A stretch of 7,302 bases of DNA from NCBI GenBank assembly GCA_027459365.1, contig DAIDIM010000185.1, positions 1 through 7,302 on the forward strand. Reading direction: 5' to 3'. The notes below the pieces were generated by a model. That model searched no databases, was not told the DNA's origin, and saw only the letters and a program-made list of their open reading frames with translations. The DNA is from Chlamydiota bacterium (GTDB lineage Bacteria; Chlamydiota; Chlamydiia; Chlamydiales; SM23-39). How positions within the stretch are numbered: position 1 is the first letter of the stretch; every line of letters begins with the position of its first letter. The position numbers were made by a program, and so were the translations under genes. This document shows, in pieces, positions 6,301 through 7,302 of the stretch.

Positions 6301-7056
6301 TCCCATCGAATCTCTTTCCCAAGTAATGACAGGTTCACCCGATTGGACATTTAAAAGAATTTCATGCGCTTGCCAATCCGCTTTGTCCAAATAGTGAATT
6401 TCACTTGTCGCAACACAGGGAATGTCAAATTGTCTTAGGGCTGTTTCCACTTTCTTTTGCGCCGCATCTAAATCGCGCGCCCGCTGTTGCAGCCACCCTT
6501 CTTGCATCTCCTCCATATTCAATGGATATCTTTGAACTTCGAGATAAAGATCCTCTCCAAACAATTCCCGATACCAATGAAGCTCCTTCAATAAGGCATC
6601 TTCGGTCCCCTGTAGTATTTGATATCCGAGTGGGCCCGTTGTCGGCCCTGTTAAACAAATCAAGCCCTCTCTATGCTTTGCTAAAAGCTCTTTATCAATG
6701 CGTGGCTGATAATAGAAACCCTCAAGAAAACCACATGAGCTCAACTTACATAAGTTGCGATAGCCAATATTGTTTTTTGCAAGTAACACAATTGGAAAAC
6801 CATTGGGCATTCCATAAATTCGTTTCTTCTCAAAACGGGACGTTGGCGCCATCCAAATCTTGCAACCTAAAATAGGCTTAATGCCTGCCGCTTTGCATGC
6901 CTTATAAAAATCGACAGCGCCATACAAATTCCCTGAATCTGTCAGCGCTATTGCTGGAATCTGATACGACTTTGCACGCTCCGCAAGTGCCGTCACCGAT
7001 GCAGTCGAATCAAGAATCGAATATTGCGAATGAACGTTGAGAGGGATCCAAGTCAT
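3388..7056 (-). CDS. dnaE: DNA polymerase III alpha subunit (replicative, DnaE type)
   Basis: This is the catalytic subunit of the replicative polymerase, 1222 aa, close to the ~1160 aa of E. coli DnaE. Domains in order: PHP domain (about 1-280, LNVHSQYS at 6-13, LTDSGNLYGAVDFY at 38-51); palm and catalytic core with GPGRGSAAGS (403-412), PDIDVD (444-449) and KIDFLGL (597-603), which supply the three catalytic aspartates; thumb and fingers with FRPGPMDMIPSYI (678-690), YQEQVMQIA (719-727), LRRAMGKKDKEEM and ASYGFNKSHAAAYAYL (785-800). Then come a helix-hairpin-helix (GIKGVGSNIVESIL, 869-882), an ILNLF segment at 951-955 where the beta-clamp motif normally sits, an OB-fold (about 1020-1090), and a C-terminal domain presumably binding tau. 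The PHP motif I and II histidines are replaced by N7 and S41, so a separate DnaQ-type exonuclease is expected for proofreading. The ATG at 7056 sets PHP motif I at the proper distance, but no Shine-Dalgarno precedes it. It is first in an operon with the bamD-like and lptE-like genes. Confidence 0.98.
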   Translation of the reverse strand: MTWIPLNVHSQYSILDSTASVTALAERAKSYQIPAIALTDSGNLYGAVDFYKACKAAGIKPILGCKIWMAPTSRFEKKRIYGMPNGFPIVLLAKNNIGYRNLCKLSSCGFLEGFYYQPRIDKELLAKHREGLICLTGPTTGPLGYQILQGTEDALLKELHWYRELFGEDLYLEVQRYPLNMEEMQEGWLQQRARDLDAAQKKVETALRQFDIPCVATSEIHYLDKADWQAHEILLNVQSGEPVITWERDSMGNVKNRIPNPKRETALTHEYFFKSPEEMRNLFADHLEAIEETVRIAEKCKCDLDFKTKHYPVFVPPTFDGKERERAAAQYLYDLCMKGMETRYTAAVLNEVQKKYPGKDPRQIVKDRFEYEFGIITSKDMTDYMLIVSDFINWAKQRKIPMGPGRGSAAGSIIAYLTGITDIEPLRFHLFFERFINPERVSYPDIDVDICMNRRGEVINYVIDKYGKDKVAQIITFGTMKAKMAIRDVGRVLNVPLSKVNSIAALVPEDPNMTLEKAFTIDPQLKTLMDTDEEAARVLEMAKKAESSIRNTSTHAAGLIISESAITDHIPVCTAKDSEMVVTQYAMKPVESVGMLKIDFLGLKTLTSLQICADEIERNTGIKIDWSNLALDDQKTFDLINQGKTLGVFQIETGGMADLARQLHIDSFEEIIAVVALFRPGPMDMIPSYISRKHGREAIEIDHPLMKDILAETYGVMVYQEQVMQIASALAGYSLGEGDVLRRAMGKKDKEEMAKQREKFIVGSARNQLDRDSAGKIFDKIEKFASYGFNKSHAAAYAYLSYATAFFKAHYPKEWMAALMTCDRDDTSKVAKLIGEARAIGIPVLPPDINEAGNHFTATPNGIRFAMSGIKGVGSNIVESILVERKLGKYTSLFDFIKRLEKAKVGRKQIELLIEAGCFDFTLWRRDAMLLSLPAMMDQASNIEKESSMGILNLFEQNDPFDTPPIVAHPTPKTKVLQREKELLGFYLTGHPMDAFIETNKQLSCTPLSEFEKISENTLVRSSFIIDAIQIKISSKSQKKFAILTISDGIEKFELPIWSEMFEEKIALMKENQLLYAILQIERKESNLQLSCKFLEDLATVDMAKMKICDDLFDKLKMQTKEPKWKKEREKRPTMEKEETTHYSFTLDADRLTHSSILQLKTLLREHPGKSTLEIHFKTGQKKIGTLSIDSQWGVKTDLLFEEKLQKFKKNFEPLTESTNII
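3392..3422 (-). promoter_or_regulatory. Possible internal promoter ahead of the bamD-like gene
   Basis: At the 3' end of dnaE the minus strand carries a perfect TATAAT (3397-3392) with TTGAAC 19 bases upstream (3422-3417). A perfect TTGACA (3414-3409) also occurs but is only 11 bases from that TATAAT; at 16 bases it faces TTTAGT. No pair has both good hexamers and ideal spacing. It could let the envelope genes be transcribed apart from dnaE. Confidence 0.3.
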
Positions 7057-7161
7057 AAGACGATCTTATCAGATCTTAGAATTTCCTGGATCAGCCTAGG
7101 CAAATGCTCAATCATGTAAAATGGGAGAAAGAGAATGGGCGGTTTAGATGATCAAAAATAG

Positions 7162-7237
7162 TAACCTCAGTTTTGAGTTCGTTTTCCTCGAAGGTCATAG
7201 AGATTTTTGATAAATTTTCGCAACGTATCGCGAAAAT
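7162..7237. repeat. 76-bp dispersed repeat, copy 2
   Basis: This copy is gap-free and about 92% identical to 1800-1875, and lies 106 bases upstream of the dnaE start in a gene-free stretch. Its terminal stem is a perfect 8-bp inverted repeat: ATTTTCGC (7214-7221) and GCGAAAAT (7230-7237) around the conserved loop AACGTATC. The other bases between 7057 and 7161 show only a GCCTAGGC palindrome (7094-7101) and a GATCTTA direct repeat (7062-7068, 7072-7078); I see no gene there. Confidence 0.85.
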
Positions 7238-7245
7238 AAATATCG

Positions 7246-7292
7246 AAAAGTTATATTTTTGAGCGAAAAGAAGCGAAAATTTGCGAAAAGAT
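7246..7292. other. Helically phased A/T tracts with a GCGAAAA short tandem motif
   Basis: Tracts of four or five A or T begin at 7246, 7256 (T tract), 7266, 7276 and 7286, exactly 10 bases apart. The last three belong to a 10-bp tandem unit, GCGAAAANNN, at 7263, 7273 and 7283. GCGAAAA is also the right arm of the adjacent repeat at 7230. A/T tracts in phase with the helix are known to bend DNA. The spacing is read directly; a curvature role, for example at an upstream promoter element or a nucleoid-protein site, is inferred. Confidence 0.6.
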
Positions 7293-7302
7293 CTATGAGA
7301 TT

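Noticed and set aside
7057..7080. Direct repeat GATCTTA at a 10-bp spacing just ahead of dnaE as an operator
   Set aside because: Only two 7-base units, in a short leader with no recognisable promoter. It is too weak to call a regulatory site.
7057..7161. Sigma-70 promoter for the dnaE operon
   Set aside because: TTTACA- and TTGCCT-like hexamers occur on the minus strand, but none has an acceptable -10 at 16-18 bases.
7230..7292. CRISPR-like array from the repeated GCGAAAA motif
   Set aside because: The unit is 7-10 bases with no spacers of usual length. It reads as a short tandem or phased-tract element.

Overview
The window looks like chromosomal DNA of a chlamydia, most likely an environmental (Parachlamydiales-type) lineage rather than a Chlamydiaceae species. 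The evidence is moderate-to-low GC coding sequence, an MEP-pathway ispD, and a dnaE followed in the same direction by a BamD-like TPR gene and an LptE-like lipoprotein gene. That last order resembles what I recall of the Chlamydia trachomatis CT545-CT548 neighbourhood. The taxonomic call is an inference from gene content and order; no search was run.

Layout from left to right. Positions 1-502 hold the start of a minus-strand gene for an exported, Tyr/Arg/Asp-rich protein that runs off the left edge. Its last ~180 bases turn abruptly GC-rich and read in a different style, so the end of this gene may be frameshifted, rearranged or a contig-edge chimera. A 120-bp divergent intergenic region with a perfect 9-bp inverted repeat separates it from plus-strand ispD (623-1321). 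A plus-strand gene of unknown function (1360-1791, 143 aa) follows, with its own likely promoter and a strong ribosome binding site. Positions 1792-1884 lie between convergent genes and hold the first copy of a 76-bp dispersed repeat.

The rest is one minus-strand operon: dnaE (7056-3388), then after 11 bases a bamD-like gene (3376-2456), then an overlapping lptE-like gene (2466-1885). It joins the replicative polymerase to two outer-membrane biogenesis factors: BamD-like for beta-barrel insertion and LptE-like for LPS delivery. The right end (7057-7302) has no gene. It holds the second copy of the 76-bp repeat, followed by a run of GCGAAAA motifs whose A/T tracts fall every 10 bp, a pattern expected of intrinsically curved DNA.

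The core genes are ordinary housekeeping genes. What merits a second look is the paired intergenic repeat, the phased A-tracts, the compositional break at the left edge, the missing lipobox in the BamD-like protein, the degenerate PHP site of DnaE, and the unrecognised 143-aa protein. I see no defence system, mobile element with a transposase, CRISPR array, tRNA or rRNA.
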